Origin: Lachnospiraceae bacterium | GTDB lineage: Bacteria; Bacillota; Clostridia; Lachnospirales; Lachnospiraceae | DNA: 64,000 nucleotides | Direction of reading: 5' to 3' | NCBI GenBank assembly: GCA_030526245.1 | Contig: JAUNDD010000008.1 | Coordinates: 1 to 64,000, forward strand | Shown here: positions 45,302 to 53,880 of the stretch, piece by piece | Position numbering within the stretch: position 1 is the first letter of the stretch | Layout of the letters: each line of letters opens with the position of its first letter | Translations under genes and position numbers: made by a program | Notes under the pieces: generated by a model | What the model saw: only the letters and a program-made list of their open reading frames with translations | Databases searched by the model: none | Told to the model about the DNA's origin: nothing

Positions 45302-46273
45302 CTATCGTTTGATCGTGGCCTTGCCTCCCAGGACCTCCACATCGATCTCGTCACCGATCTCCACGCTCTCCCAGTCCTCTTTGGAAAGACGATAGGTCTT
45401 TTCTTTATCCTTCTTATTGGTTGCCGTGATCTCGTAGACCTCATCCCGGCTCAGTTCACGCTCATTCGACGCCAGCTGCGGGTCGCCCCAGTAGGGATCG
45501 TGATCTGCTCCCGAGGTGGTCACATCCCGGCTGTCAAACCATCGGTAGACCGTATAGTAATACTTCGTCTGATAGACCGGTTCCTTCCGGTAGACCGGCT
45601 CCTGACTGGTACGCTCCTCAAAGGTTCCATTGCCGGCATCCACCATCGTTGTTTTGGTTTCATAGTGATCGAGTACCTGATCGTAGTGGTGTATCTCCCG
45701 ATTCGTTCGCAGCAGATCCACCATGTCTGACGGCTTGGACCAGCCCGAGTCCTCCACCAGCCGTTCCTCTTCCACATTGATATTGTAGTTCCATGCAAAG
45801 CCCTTGACCTTCAGGTGATCCTTTTTCGGAATCATCGTGAATACGATAAAAGCCGCCAGGGCCAACAGGATACCCAGCAGGATGAAACGGCCCTTTCCGG
45901 CTTTTTTCGGAGTCCGCGCTGCCTCGTAGGCCGCCTCCTCTGCCCGGCGCCGTTCCTCCTTTTGCTGATCTGCATTTTTGACATCCTCGTAGGTTTTACC
46001 GCCGTCTTCCCGCTCAGCTCCACAGGAAGAACACACCGTCAGCTTTGAACTGTTCAGCGAACCACAGTATTCACAATACCAGTCCGGTCCCTCCCCCACT
46101 TTTGAGGTCTGCTCATCATCCAGATACTTCTTTTCCTTTTTCAGATAAAACTTCGTGTTCTCACCTCTGGGGCGCCCGCAATCCGGACAATCCCGCTTTA
46201 ATCCGGAGATTCCCTTATTGCCGCAGAATGGACAATCCCAGTAGCCCTCTACGATTTTTTTCTTCTCTGCCAT
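45302..46273 (-). CDS. zinc-ribbon membrane protein of unknown function
   Basis: 323 aa. Two zinc ribbons in the cytoplasmic N-terminus (CPFCGNKG with CPDCGRP near 14-35, CEYCGSL with CSSCGAE near 67-85), a charged helical stretch, and one membrane helix (about 130-147). The remaining 175 residues are outside, beta-rich, ending in VEVLGGKATIKR. No enzyme motif is seen. The arrangement suggests a sensor or membrane scaffold. It is single, with a ribosome binding site AGGAGCAGT. Confidence 0.82.
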   Translation of the reverse strand: MAEKKKIVEGYWDCPFCGNKGISGLKRDCPDCGRPRGENTKFYLKKEKKYLDDEQTSKVGEGPDWYCEYCGSLNSSKLTVCSSCGAEREDGGKTYEDVKNADQQKEERRRAEEAAYEAARTPKKAGKGRFILLGILLALAAFIVFTMIPKKDHLKVKGFAWNYNINVEEERLVEDSGWSKPSDMVDLLRTNREIHHYDQVLDHYETKTTMVDAGNGTFEERTSQEPVYRKEPVYQTKYYYTVYRWFDSRDVTTSGADHDPYWGDPQLASNERELSRDEVYEITATNKKDKEKTYRLSKEDWESVEIGDEIDVEVLGGKATIKR

Positions 46274-46316
46274 ACTGCTCCTTTCCTGCCGTTTTTATTT
46301 TTATTTTAACACATCC

Positions 46317-46526
46317 TTAAACCGTCTTCAAAGCTTCAGCCAGCACAGACATCAGCTTTTGGATATCGATGGGCTTCGCAAGATGTCCATTCATGCCGGC
46401 CTCTAAGGCATTTTTCCGATCCTTCTCAAAGGCATTGGCTGTCATCGCCAGTATGATGATCCGACTGCGCTGATCTCCCAGCTTCCGAATCGCCCGGGGC
46501 GCCTCATATCCGCCCATCTTCAGCAT
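46317..46526 (-). pseudogene. fragment of a receiver (REC) domain
   Basis: Seventy codons read like the second half of a response-regulator receiver: GYEAPRAIRKLG, IIILAMTANAF, the conserved AGMNGHLAKPID with the Lys-Pro switch, and a terminal helix. The phosphorylated Asp and the first half are missing; upstream the sequence soon turns into the AT-rich island carrying an AAA ATPase. The match to the histidine kinase end at the right edge of the window is of the same type but not close. Best read as a remnant broken by the insertion. Confidence 0.75.
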
Positions 46527-46648
46527 CTGGCCCCCCAGCGTTCAGTTCTAGTATGTTTAGCTATTGAGTCGTGGGTTTATTTTCCAACACAGAACCTCCT
46601 AACCTTTCCAAAAAACTGCAAAAGGACTTCCTGTTGGCAAGCTATCGT

Positions 46649-48055
46649 TTAATAAATGTCGTCCAACGTGAGCAACATCACGTCTTGATCCTTGCCAACA
46701 GCCAGTAATTCATCGGTAAATCCACCGAGAGAAAAAATGATGTAATAATACTTGTGCCCCTTTGAGAAAACCTCCGCGTATCGTTTTAATAACTCCAATT
46801 CATCCAGGCCGATTTTCTCGTTCTTAAACTTACAAGAGCCAATCAAATACTCCGACGCATTTTGATTAGGCTCCTGAACAGGAACTCCCACAATATCAAT
46901 TTGCACCTGCTTCTTTTCTTTTGGATCCGTTCCCCACCACTGACCGACAGTAGCCAAATCAAACGGCAACTGCTCCGCATAAAATAACAGATACTCCTTA
47001 CACATCTTTTCGAATACAAGTCCCATATAGTCATGCATTCTCGATTTTACAACTCTCTCATAGTTTCTTGGAAATCGTCCGGACAGAATTGTCGAATAGT
47101 TCTTTGGAATAAACCGATACCAAAATCTAAAAAAGTTGTCTTCAATCTCGTAAATTGTTTTCTTTCCCAGCTTCTCTGTAACCGGTGTCTCTCTTCTCAA
47201 GATTCCGAGATCAATCAACACTTTAATATACTTGGAGCAGACACTACTTTCCATTCCTGTTTTTGTTGTTATCTCATTAAGCTTTGATGCCCCTTCCGCG
47301 ATTGCAGTAATGATAGAATTATATACTCCGGGTTCTCTTAATTCCTGCTTCAACAGATTCTCCGGTTCCTCAAACAGATAACAAGAACTGTCAAAAACAT
47401 TTTCAATGATTGCCTCATCAAGCGAATCTCTGATTCTCAGTTTGTTGATGTAGTGCGGAATTCCCCCAGTAATTCCATAAATCCAGGCATTAGCCTCCCT
47501 GGACAACTCCGGATGAAAAATCGCTGTCTCCCTGTATGTAAGTGGCTCGATCTTAAACTGTGCAGTTCTTCTTCCATACAGAGGGCTTTCGTAGCCCAAC
47601 ACCTGATTCTGCATAAAGCTCATAGAGGATCCACACAATATCAGGTATAATTGGCCATTTTGCCATTTATGATCAATAGAATGCTGTAATCTGGATGAAA
47701 TGGAAGGTAAAGCCTTGGCAAGATATGGATATTCGTCAATGACAAACACCAGACGCTCGTTCTCTCCCATTCTACCAATCTCTTCCAGAGCTATATCAAA
47801 AGAAGTATATACCGGATAATTATCATTTTCTGGATTCGTACTCTGATAAATAGCTTTTGATAATGCCTGCAGATTTTCCTGAGAAGTTGCATTCAATGCA
47901 GAAAAATAAATTGTGCGTTTATCCTTACAAAACTCATTAATCAATGCAGTTTTTCCAACTCGTCTCCGGCCATAAATTACTATGCACTCAAAATTATCCT
48001 CCGCAAATCTTCGATTCATTTTGCGAAGTTCCTCGTCTCTACAAAAAAATGGCAT
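46649..48055 (-). CDS. AAA ATPase of the DUF234/archaeal-ATPase type
   Basis: 468 aa. Walker A VIYGRRRVGKTALI (about 27-40) and Walker B FVIDEYPYL (about 127) belong to the PF01637-type ATPases; the C-terminal 140 residues fit the DUF234 helper domain, often with nuclease-like fold. These genes are common in mobile or defence-linked settings and their function is unknown. The region is clearly richer in A/T than its flanks, with different codon use, and it sits beside a truncated receiver gene, so recent transfer is likely. ATG follows AGAGGTAATGAA. Confidence 0.88.
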   Translation of the reverse strand: MPFFCRDEELRKMNRRFAEDNFECIVIYGRRRVGKTALINEFCKDKRTIYFSALNATSQENLQALSKAIYQSTNPENDNYPVYTSFDIALEEIGRMGENERLVFVIDEYPYLAKALPSISSRLQHSIDHKWQNGQLYLILCGSSMSFMQNQVLGYESPLYGRRTAQFKIEPLTYRETAIFHPELSREANAWIYGITGGIPHYINKLRIRDSLDEAIIENVFDSSCYLFEEPENLLKQELREPGVYNSIITAIAEGASKLNEITTKTGMESSVCSKYIKVLIDLGILRRETPVTEKLGKKTIYEIEDNFFRFWYRFIPKNYSTILSGRFPRNYERVVKSRMHDYMGLVFEKMCKEYLLFYAEQLPFDLATVGQWWGTDPKEKKQVQIDIVGVPVQEPNQNASEYLIGSCKFKNEKIGLDELELLKRYAEVFSKGHKYYYIIFSLGGFTDELLAVGKDQDVMLLTLDDIY

Positions 48056-48249
48056 TTCATTACCTCTACTCTTGAGTTACTAACTCGTATTTCACTTTAT
48101 TCAAATATAGAATCAGAGAACTGATTCGTCAAGTGAAGAAACGGGAAAATTAGAGAAAAGCACCTGCACACTTTCTTTCTAGAATAACCCCCCCACTACA
48201 TCACCAAAATGTGACAGTGCGCACCTTCAAAAGGAGAATTTACGCCACA

Positions 48250-48281
48250 AAAAAGAGCCACCCATCGGCGACTCTTTCCTG
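48250..48281 (-). terminator. terminator of the HTH/zinc-ribbon gene
   Basis: On the minus strand AAAGAGTCGCC pairs with GGTGGCTCTTT, followed by more T residues. It lies about 140 nt after the gene's stop. The 48056-48249 stretch is AT-rich and shows no gene. Confidence 0.65.
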
Positions 48282-48384
48282 ATGCTCTCTGATGATCATA
48301 ACCTGACTGATAGACTCCCGGCGACCGCTGTCGCTCCGGGCAGATCACGTTGGCAGACACGTTGTTACATAGACAGCTCCCTTA

Positions 48385-48446
48385 TTCCGGATCAGCACTT
48401 CTTATAGAGAAGCAGTTCCGGATCAGCGCTTTTTATAGAGAAGCAG
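48385..48446. repeat. 31-bp tandem duplication across the 3' end of the regulator gene
   Basis: Two units, 48385-48415 and 48416-48446, differ at two positions. On the minus strand the upstream unit encodes the last residues (LLLYKKR) and stop of the HTH regulator, and the second repeats them beyond the stop. Confidence 0.85.
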
Positions 48447-49187
48447 CTCCGGATCCGCTCCTTCCGCTCCATAGGTACTGATCAGAATAAAATCCATATT
48501 GGCCAGTACCCCAAAGCATCGATCCCCGCCAAATTCCGGTTCCAGCTGGGTTCCCAGATAGGTGGTCTGATCATTTAAAAACCTGACCTCTGCGCCGTTT
48601 GGCAAACGATAGGCCAGATTAACATAGCTGCCAACCAGTGCGTTCAGCTTTTCTACCTTGGGCATCCCTTCCACATGAAGATCATTGATCTCCTGAATCA
48701 ACTGCGCCTTGAACATCTCGAACTGTCCATCATCGCTGAGCTCTTCGTAGCGCTTCCAGTAATCCAGCGTAGGCAGCGTTGCCTCCATATGCGCACGGGC
48801 CTGCGCTTCCGTAAAGCCTTCATTCACCAGATGCTTCACGCATACATCGATCAGCTCATTCATGTTGCTGTAGGTGTAGGTTCCGTCTGCATAACACCAC
48901 TTACAGTAATCCTCATTCAGGAAGCCATCCTTGTCACAGCCCACCAGTTCATCCTCCATCGGCATACCGCAGCACTGACAGATCAGCTTTCGGGGCTCCC
49001 CTAACAGTGTGTTGATCGTAACGTTAAATTCTTTCGATAAAAGCTTTAATGTTTCCGTGTTGGGGACCGTTTCCCCATTTTCCCAGCGGGATACAGCCTG
49101 TCTGGTGACCATCACTTTCTCCGCCAGTTCGTCCTGCGACAATCCTTTTCTGGTACGAAGTTCCTGAATTACGCTCCTTTTTTCCAT
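48423..49187 (-). CDS. HTH transcription regulator with zinc ribbon
   Basis: 254 aa. An XRE-type helix-turn-helix covers residues 1-60 (LSQDELAEKVMVTRQAVSRWENGET). Then comes a zinc-ribbon-like part (CQCCGMPM near 69 and CKWCY near 95) and a helical region, with a beta-rich tail (about 180-254). Similar fusions occur in Lachnospiraceae as putative zinc-ribbon regulators; target genes are unknown. ATG 49187 follows GGAGGTGAATGCT. Its 3' end carries the duplication above. Confidence 0.88.
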   Translation of the reverse strand: MEKRSVIQELRTRKGLSQDELAEKVMVTRQAVSRWENGETVPNTETLKLLSKEFNVTINTLLGEPRKLICQCCGMPMEDELVGCDKDGFLNEDYCKWCYADGTYTYSNMNELIDVCVKHLVNEGFTEAQARAHMEATLPTLDYWKRYEELSDDGQFEMFKAQLIQEINDLHVEGMPKVEKLNALVGSYVNLAYRLPNGAEVRFLNDQTTYLGTQLEPEFGGDRCFGVLANMDFILISTYGAEGADPELLLYKKR

Positions 49188-49508
49188 AGCATTCACCTCC
49201 ACATTTTTATCCTGGACCAAAATTTCAAAAGACACATTTCCACTTTAGGCCTGGTTGAAAGTGGAAACATGATTTCATGACACGCTCCGGTCAATCTATC
49301 CAATTCGTTTAATCTATCCTATCAGAAAACGAGCCGCCACAAAAGCAACCAGCTGTTTCCCTCCAGGTTCTCTACCGTTCGCACCGTCTGGGCCGCGTTT
49401 ATGTTTTTTCAATCAATTTACCAACATTCCTGTGGAATTTCTACAATTTTTCATGCATAATAAGAGTAGTTTTAAATATTTGATGCAAGGAGGTAATCAG
49501 TCAAAAAA

Positions 49509-50957
49509 ATGAAAAACAAATCAAACCGAAACCTGATCCTGGTCGGCCTGCTCGTGATCGCCGCCCTGCTGATCGGCCTGATCTATCTGTTCACATCCGG
49601 CCGTTCCAGGCTGGATCAGGCACAGAAGGAGTTGGACACCGTCAGCAGTGAGCTGGAAAATGCCCGGTCGGTAGCCGATGAACTTTCCGAAGCTCTGTCC
49701 GAAGCCTACTCGCAGTACGATGAACTGGATGCAGAAAATCAGAAGACCCTTACAGCAAAGACCTCTCTTGAATCTGAAAAAGAAAGCTTATCTGCCTCCA
49801 AAACCAGTCTCGAATCCGAAAAAGAAAGTCTGGCTGCTTCTAACTCCAGCCTGGAATCCGAAAAGGAAAGCCTGGCTGCTTTAAGCTCCAGCCTGGAATC
49901 TGAAAAGGAGAGTCTCAGCGCAGCAAAAACGAGTCTCGAATCCGAAAATGCGCATCTGACCTCCTCCCGTACCAGTCTGGAATCCGAGAAGGAGCGCCTC
50001 ACCGCCGAGAAGAAGGAACTGGAGACGGAGGTGACCACGCTTTCCGAAACCGCTTCCGTGCTGCAGTCTGAAAAGGATACGCTGTTAGCCGAGACACTGT
50101 GCCTCGAATCCGAAAAAACTGCACTGGAGACCGAAAAGACCGAGCTTCAGACCGAGATCGATGCCCTGTCGCAGGATCGATCCTCCCTGGAGTCCGAGAT
50201 CACCGGTCTGCAGTCGGACAAAACATCTCTGGAGTCTGAGATCACCAGTCTGCAATCCGAAAAGGATTTCCTGACCTCCGAGAACAGCTCTCTCTCTACC
50301 GGCAAAGCTTCTGCCGAATCCGAACGCGAGAGTCTGCTTCAGTCACTGTCTGCCCAGCAGGCCAGTGCCCTGGAAAAGGAATCCGAGTTCACACTGGAAA
50401 AAACACAGCTGGAAAACCGTATTACAGACCTGGAGACCGTGCGGACCCGTGTTACCGAAACACTGGAGAAAACCTTCAATGATGATGATATCAGCCTGTC
50501 GCTTGAAGATAACGGCGTGATCGTACTCAATGCCGGCGTGCTGTTTGATTTTAACAGCTCCGATCTCACCACCGACGGCAAGAACCTTCTCCGTGAATTC
50601 TTTGCTTCCTATGTGAATATCCTGCTCAGCGATGAGGTATACCCGTATATCTCCGAGGTCATCATCCAGGGCCATGCCGATGCCGACGGATCCTACCTCT
50701 ACAATCTGTATCTGGCTCAAAAACGTGCTTATCAGGTTGCCGAGTTCTGCGTGGGTGACAAAAACAGTCTCCTCAGTCAGGAAGAATTAGACAAGGTGCT
50801 TCCGCTGATCACCGTCAACAGCCGTTCCTACTCCGACCTGCTCTACACCAGCGAAGATGCGGAGGAGCCCACCGTAGACAGTGAAAAATCCCGACGTGTG
50901 GAGATCGAATTCCGTCTCAAATCCAACGATGAACTGGATCATCTGCTGAACCCGTAA
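49509..50957 (+). CDS. membrane-anchored coiled-coil protein with OmpA-like domain
   Basis: 482 aa. One membrane helix (about 9-29), a long coiled coil (35-330) and an OmpA/MotB-like peptidoglycan-binding domain (about 345-475, with VLFDFNSSDLTTDGK and IIQGHADADGS). The coil contains many 14-residue units of the SLESEKE type, at least eight in near-exact tandem. The C-terminal domain should sit outside and bind cell wall, with the coil as a spacer. No stator partner (MotA) is nearby. GGAGG lies 15 nt before ATG 49509, unusually far, yet no other in-frame start exists. It is on the plus strand. Confidence 0.88.
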   Translation: MKNKSNRNLILVGLLVIAALLIGLIYLFTSGRSRLDQAQKELDTVSSELENARSVADELSEALSEAYSQYDELDAENQKTLTAKTSLESEKESLSASKTSLESEKESLAASNSSLESEKESLAALSSSLESEKESLSAAKTSLESENAHLTSSRTSLESEKERLTAEKKELETEVTTLSETASVLQSEKDTLLAETLCLESEKTALETEKTELQTEIDALSQDRSSLESEITGLQSDKTSLESEITSLQSEKDFLTSENSSLSTGKASAESERESLLQSLSAQQASALEKESEFTLEKTQLENRITDLETVRTRVTETLEKTFNDDDISLSLEDNGVIVLNAGVLFDFNSSDLTTDGKNLLREFFASYVNILLSDEVYPYISEVIIQGHADADGSYLYNLYLAQKRAYQVAEFCVGDKNSLLSQEELDKVLPLITVNSRSYSDLLYTSEDAEEPTVDSEKSRRVEIEFRLKSNDELDHLLNP

Positions 50958-50989
50958 CCTGCACGCTCTGATCCTGCTTTATGAGATGA

Positions 50990-51040
50990 AAAAGAGAAGG
51001 GTCAGGCCCATTGGCCTGTCCCTTCTCTTTTCATCTCTCT
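50990..51040. terminator. bidirectional terminator between the OmpA-like and NadE transcripts
   Basis: A long stem AAAAGAGAAGGG/CCCTTCTCTTTT with an inner CAGGCC/GGCCTG arm has T-runs on both strands. The small 51002-51181 gene ends in its loop. Confidence 0.85.
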
Positions 51041-51181
51041 CACCTGCAGCCAATGGAGGATCAGCTGCTCCATATCCTCCAGGAGCTCTTCCACCTCACC
51101 GGAAACGAAGTATCGTTTTCCGGACATGCTTGCCACGTAAAACACCCCCTGTTCATAACAGACAAGGGGTGTCAATTTCAT
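51002..51181 (-). CDS. small protein translationally coupled to nadE
   Basis: 59 aa. Its ATG overlaps the nadE stop (TGATG). It has an N-terminal LTPLVCYEQGVFYVAS segment with a Cys, and an amphipathic charged end (EVEELLEDMEQLI). The stop codon lies inside the terminator hairpin. No family recognised; the tight coupling is the main support. It could still be a chance frame. Confidence 0.5.
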   Translation of the reverse strand: MKLTPLVCYEQGVFYVASMSGKRYFVSGEVEELLEDMEQLILHWLQVREMKREGTGQWA

Positions 51182-51957
51182 CACTTATAGAAGTCGGTTC
51201 CATCCTCGATCACAATGGGCAAGCCATTGTGGTACACGGGAATGGTTTCAAATTTAAAACGACTGATCCGATGCTTATGATCGATCTGTTCCTTGATCTC
51301 CGGATCCACGATGCCTTTACGAATGTACTCGTTCACCGCATGGTAGGTGAAGCCCAGATTGTCCTCATCCGTCAGGCCGGTCAGACCATCCGAAGGAGGC
51401 TTGACCAGAAAACGCTCCGGCAGGCCAAGCTCTGCGCCGATAGCGATTACCTCTTCGGTGGTATACATACCAATGGGGGAGAAGGCACCGGCACTGTCAC
51501 CATAGATCGTACAGTAGCCAACCCAATCCTCACTCAGATTGGAGGTGTTGATCACGATGCCGCCGTCCACACTCTGCGCAATGGCATACAAAGTGGCCAT
51601 CCGCATGCGGGAAGGCAGATTGATCTTCGTCTGCCGGGAAGCTTCAATCCCTACCCGGTCCATTTCGTTCAGGATTCCATTGGTTCCATCCTGGATATTG
51701 AACACGTAGTGTTTGATGCCAAGGAATTCCACCAGCCCATTGGAGTAATCGATATCCGGCTGTATCCCGTTGGGCATCAGTACACCCACCACGTTGTCAC
51801 GGCCATAGGCCTCCACACAGAGCGCAGCGATCACCGAGCTGTCCTTGCCGCCCGAAATGCCCACCACAGCGGTACGTCCGCCGCAGTTTTTCATCTGCTG
51901 CCTCATCCAGTCGATCAGCCCAGGCAGCTGTTCCTTTGCATTAAACTCCATATCCAA
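51181..51957 (-). CDS. nadE: ammonia-dependent NAD+ synthase
   Basis: 258 aa. NadE amidates deamido-NAD+ with ammonia and ATP. VVGISGGKDSSVIAAL (about 31-46) is the PP-loop, and NTSNLSEDWVGYCTIYGDSAGAFSPI is the conserved nicotinate-nucleotide region. No glutaminase domain, so it uses free ammonia or a partner. It starts 6 nt after the TetR stop in the same orientation; the pair is probably one transcript driven by the promoter at 52600-52628. Confidence 0.95.
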   Translation of the reverse strand: MDMEFNAKEQLPGLIDWMRQQMKNCGGRTAVVGISGGKDSSVIAALCVEAYGRDNVVGVLMPNGIQPDIDYSNGLVEFLGIKHYVFNIQDGTNGILNEMDRVGIEASRQTKINLPSRMRMATLYAIAQSVDGGIVINTSNLSEDWVGYCTIYGDSAGAFSPIGMYTTEEVIAIGAELGLPERFLVKPPSDGLTGLTDEDNLGFTYHAVNEYIRKGIVDPEIKEQIDHKHRISRFKFETIPVYHNGLPIVIEDGTDFYK

Positions 51958-51963
51958 TCCCCC

Positions 51964-52560
51964 TCAGGCGCTGTAGACACGAGCAAAGTGATCAAAATGC
52001 TTCCGAATCCAGCCTACGATCGCCTCTTCCTTTTCCGGCTCACGATCCAGTACCTGGATCAGCATCGAAACCGGTGTGGTCAGTTCAAAAGCCATCATAT
52101 CCGTATCACTGCCGTTGACCACACCCTTCCGGGCCAGATGCTCAAGGATCACCTTATTGATCTCCGCAATGCCCTCCAACTGATATTTCGTGGCCAACGC
52201 CTTCAGTGTCTCATTTCGGAACTGCTCCATGGTCAGCATCCTTCGTACCTGACGGATCACCGGGTCATGGATCGTGAAATCCACACGCTTCATGCAGACC
52301 TCCATGTATTCATCCATCGTATCCGGGAAATGATCCAGCTGGTCTGCTGAACCAAAGTTCGCACGATAATGCTGACCCACCGCCTCGATCAGGCCTTCCA
52401 GCAAATCTTCCTTACCTCTGAAATAGTAATAAAGTGCCGGCCCTTTCATGCCAACCGCATCCCCGATCTCATCGATCGTTGTTGCATCGTACCCTTTCTG
52501 GGAAAACAGCTCCAGGGCTGCACCCAAAATTTTTTCGCGTTTTGTTAATTTCTTTTCCAT
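51964..52560 (-). CDS. TetR/AcrR family regulator upstream of nadE
   Basis: 198 aa. The N-terminal HTH (TTIDEIGDAVGMKGPALYYYF, about 23-43) is typical; the C-terminal part is the ligand-binding helical domain. ATG 52560 is used because the promoter's start point lies near 52593, which excludes the ATG at 52611. It may control itself and nadE: a GTGTTACAC palindrome overlaps the -10 box. The ligand is unknown. The site AGGCAG upstream is weak. Confidence 0.88.
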   Translation of the reverse strand: MEKKLTKREKILGAALELFSQKGYDATTIDEIGDAVGMKGPALYYYFRGKEDLLEGLIEAVGQHYRANFGSADQLDHFPDTMDEYMEVCMKRVDFTIHDPVIRQVRRMLTMEQFRNETLKALATKYQLEGIAEINKVILEHLARKGVVNGSDTDMMAFELTTPVSMLIQVLDREPEKEEAIVGWIRKHFDHFARVYSA

Positions 52561-52599
52561 TTTTTCTGCCTGCCTGCTAGATTTTGTTTCTATAGGGTA

Positions 52600-52628
52600 A
52601 GTGTAACACAATATTTATCACGGGTCAA
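52600..52628 (-). promoter_or_regulatory. promoter with overlapping palindrome for the tetR-nadE unit
   Basis: TTGACC and TACACT spaced 17 nt on the minus strand. The palindrome GTGTTACAC covers the -10 box and could be the TetR operator. Confidence 0.7.
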
Positions 52629-52667
52629 AAGTTTAGTAATGTTCAGTTCAGCCATTGAACACTACAG

Positions 52668-52722
52668 GTTACAGTTCAGGCGGTTCGATTCCGCGAGGTG
52701 TTTTGCCGCGTATTCGGCAAAA
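52668..52722 (-). repeat. REP-like composite repeat (minus orientation)
   Basis: GTTACAGTTCAGG, then GGTTCGATTCCGCGAGGTG, then TTTTGCCGCGTATTCGGCA. It is the reverse complement of the unit at 61793-61849, differing at one or two positions in the palindrome. It lies in the gap between marR and tetR (52561-52782), which has no gene. Confidence 0.8.
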
Positions 52723-52782
52723 TCTCAGAGGGTTGCAGCTCACCGGACTACCATGATCCCTCTGCACTGTATAAACCGTGAT

Positions 52783-53223
52783 CTACTGTTCCTCCCTGGC
52801 AAAGGCAAGCAGTATCTTCAGCAGACGAAGCAGCTCGGTCTTTTCCTCTTCCTGGAAAAGCTGATCGATCCCGCTGAATTTTTCATGAATATACTGCCGG
52901 CGCCGGAGGGTTTCCTCCTTCCCGGCCTCCAGCAGCGAGACCCAGACCACCCGTTTGTCCTCACTGCTTCTCTGCCGGGTGATCATTCCCTTTTTCTCCA
53001 GGCTTTTCAAAATATCGGTAACTCTTCCCGGAACCACCTGCAGACACTCCGTCAACTCTCCCACTGTCATTGCCCGGTTCTGATTATACAGACACCAGAG
53101 CAGGCCATACTCTCCGCGAATCGTATCGAGCACTTCCCGGTTTACGCTGCAGCTGACCACCTCCGAAAGCAGATCAAACAGTTCCTCCCCAAATTGCATC
53201 GGATTCTTCTCCATACGTCCCAT
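52783..53223 (-). CDS. MarR family transcription regulator
   Basis: 146 aa, winged helix. The recognition region (TVGELTECLQVVPGRVTDILKSLEKKG) and the wing (SSEDKRVVWVSLLEAGKE, with the conserved Asp-x-Arg) lie at about 53-100. It may sense oxidants or small aromatics, but no target is indicated. Start uncertain: ATG at 53223 or 53214, neither with a clear ribosome binding site. Confidence 0.88.
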   Translation of the reverse strand: MGRMEKNPMQFGEELFDLLSEVVSCSVNREVLDTIRGEYGLLWCLYNQNRAMTVGELTECLQVVPGRVTDILKSLEKKGMITRQRSSEDKRVVWVSLLEAGKEETLRRRQYIHEKFSGIDQLFQEEEKTELLRLLKILLAFAREEQ

Positions 53224-53304
53224 CTATTTGACGCTGCCGCCTGATTCATGGGCAGCAGCGTCGTAATCACAACAGACAAAGGTCAGAGCATAGGCTCCTT
53301 CCTG

Positions 53305-53649
53305 TTATTTATTATAGATCAGCGCCATGAATACCAGATCTTCATCCGCCGAGGTATTCTCCATACCATGGCTCTGTCCCACCTCAATGTAGCAGACATC
53401 GTCCGGTCCAACCTCCACACGACTGCCGTCCGTATCCACAAAGACACCGTGTCCGGAAAGAATAAAATACTGCTCCGTATTGTCCACATGCTGATGATAA
53501 CCGATGCTGCATCCCGGCTTTAAGGTCACCTTGGCATACATACTGCCATGTCCGTTCATCTCCGCTGCCGTTACCACATCCTGGATGATCACATCGCCGC
53601 TGCCGCCGCGAAGTTCATGTGCCACACGATTCATTGTCTTTCTTACCAT
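53305..53649 (-). CDS. single-domain cupin protein
   Basis: 114 aa. The two cupin motifs are IGYHQHVDNTEQYFILSGHG (about 49-68, His-His-Glu metal site) and YIEVGQSHGMEN (His). Substrate unknown; small cupins of this kind bind sugars or act as metal-dependent isomerases or dioxygenases. ATG follows AGGAGGATACAAAA. The promoter at 53790-53818 is strong. Confidence 0.88.
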   Translation of the reverse strand: MVRKTMNRVAHELRGGSGDVIIQDVVTAAEMNGHGSMYAKVTLKPGCSIGYHQHVDNTEQYFILSGHGVFVDTDGSRVEVGPDDVCYIEVGQSHGMENTSADEDLVFMALIYNK

Positions 53650-53789
53650 TTTTGTATCCTCCTGTATTGATCTGTGTTTCGGCGTTCACGTCCGCCTGCA
53701 TGATTTCTACGCACTTCCTGGCTGCTCCCCATGGCTAAAGCCAGGAGCTTTACGCTCTGATTGGTAATCCTGCTTTTGATATCCTTTTT

Positions 53790-53818
53790 ATTATACCGAT
53801 TAGTACCCTAAAAGTCAC
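53790..53818 (-). promoter_or_regulatory. promoter of the cupin gene
   Basis: GTGACT and consensus TATAAT spaced 17 nt on the minus strand; the leader to the ATG is about 135 nt. Confidence 0.65.
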
Positions 53819-53831
53819 TCGTTTCCAAAGC

Positions 53832-53861
53832 AAAAGCCCCTGCACCGAAGTGCAGGGGTTA
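53832..53861 (-). terminator. terminator of the beta-helix gene
   Basis: CCCCTGCAC pairs with GTGCAGGGG around a CGAA loop, followed on the minus strand by CTTTTGCTTT, just after the gene stop. Confidence 0.85.
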
Positions 53862-53880
53862 CCGTTCAGGCAGCTTCATT

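Noticed and set aside
46317..46526. A functional single-domain response regulator
   Set aside because: The frame lacks the first half of the receiver fold and the phosphorylated Asp, so it is read as a remnant.
49739..50330. Possible minisatellite in the coiled-coil gene as a separate element
   Set aside because: The DNA repeat is explained by the 14-residue protein repeat in frame; I kept it as part of the gene.
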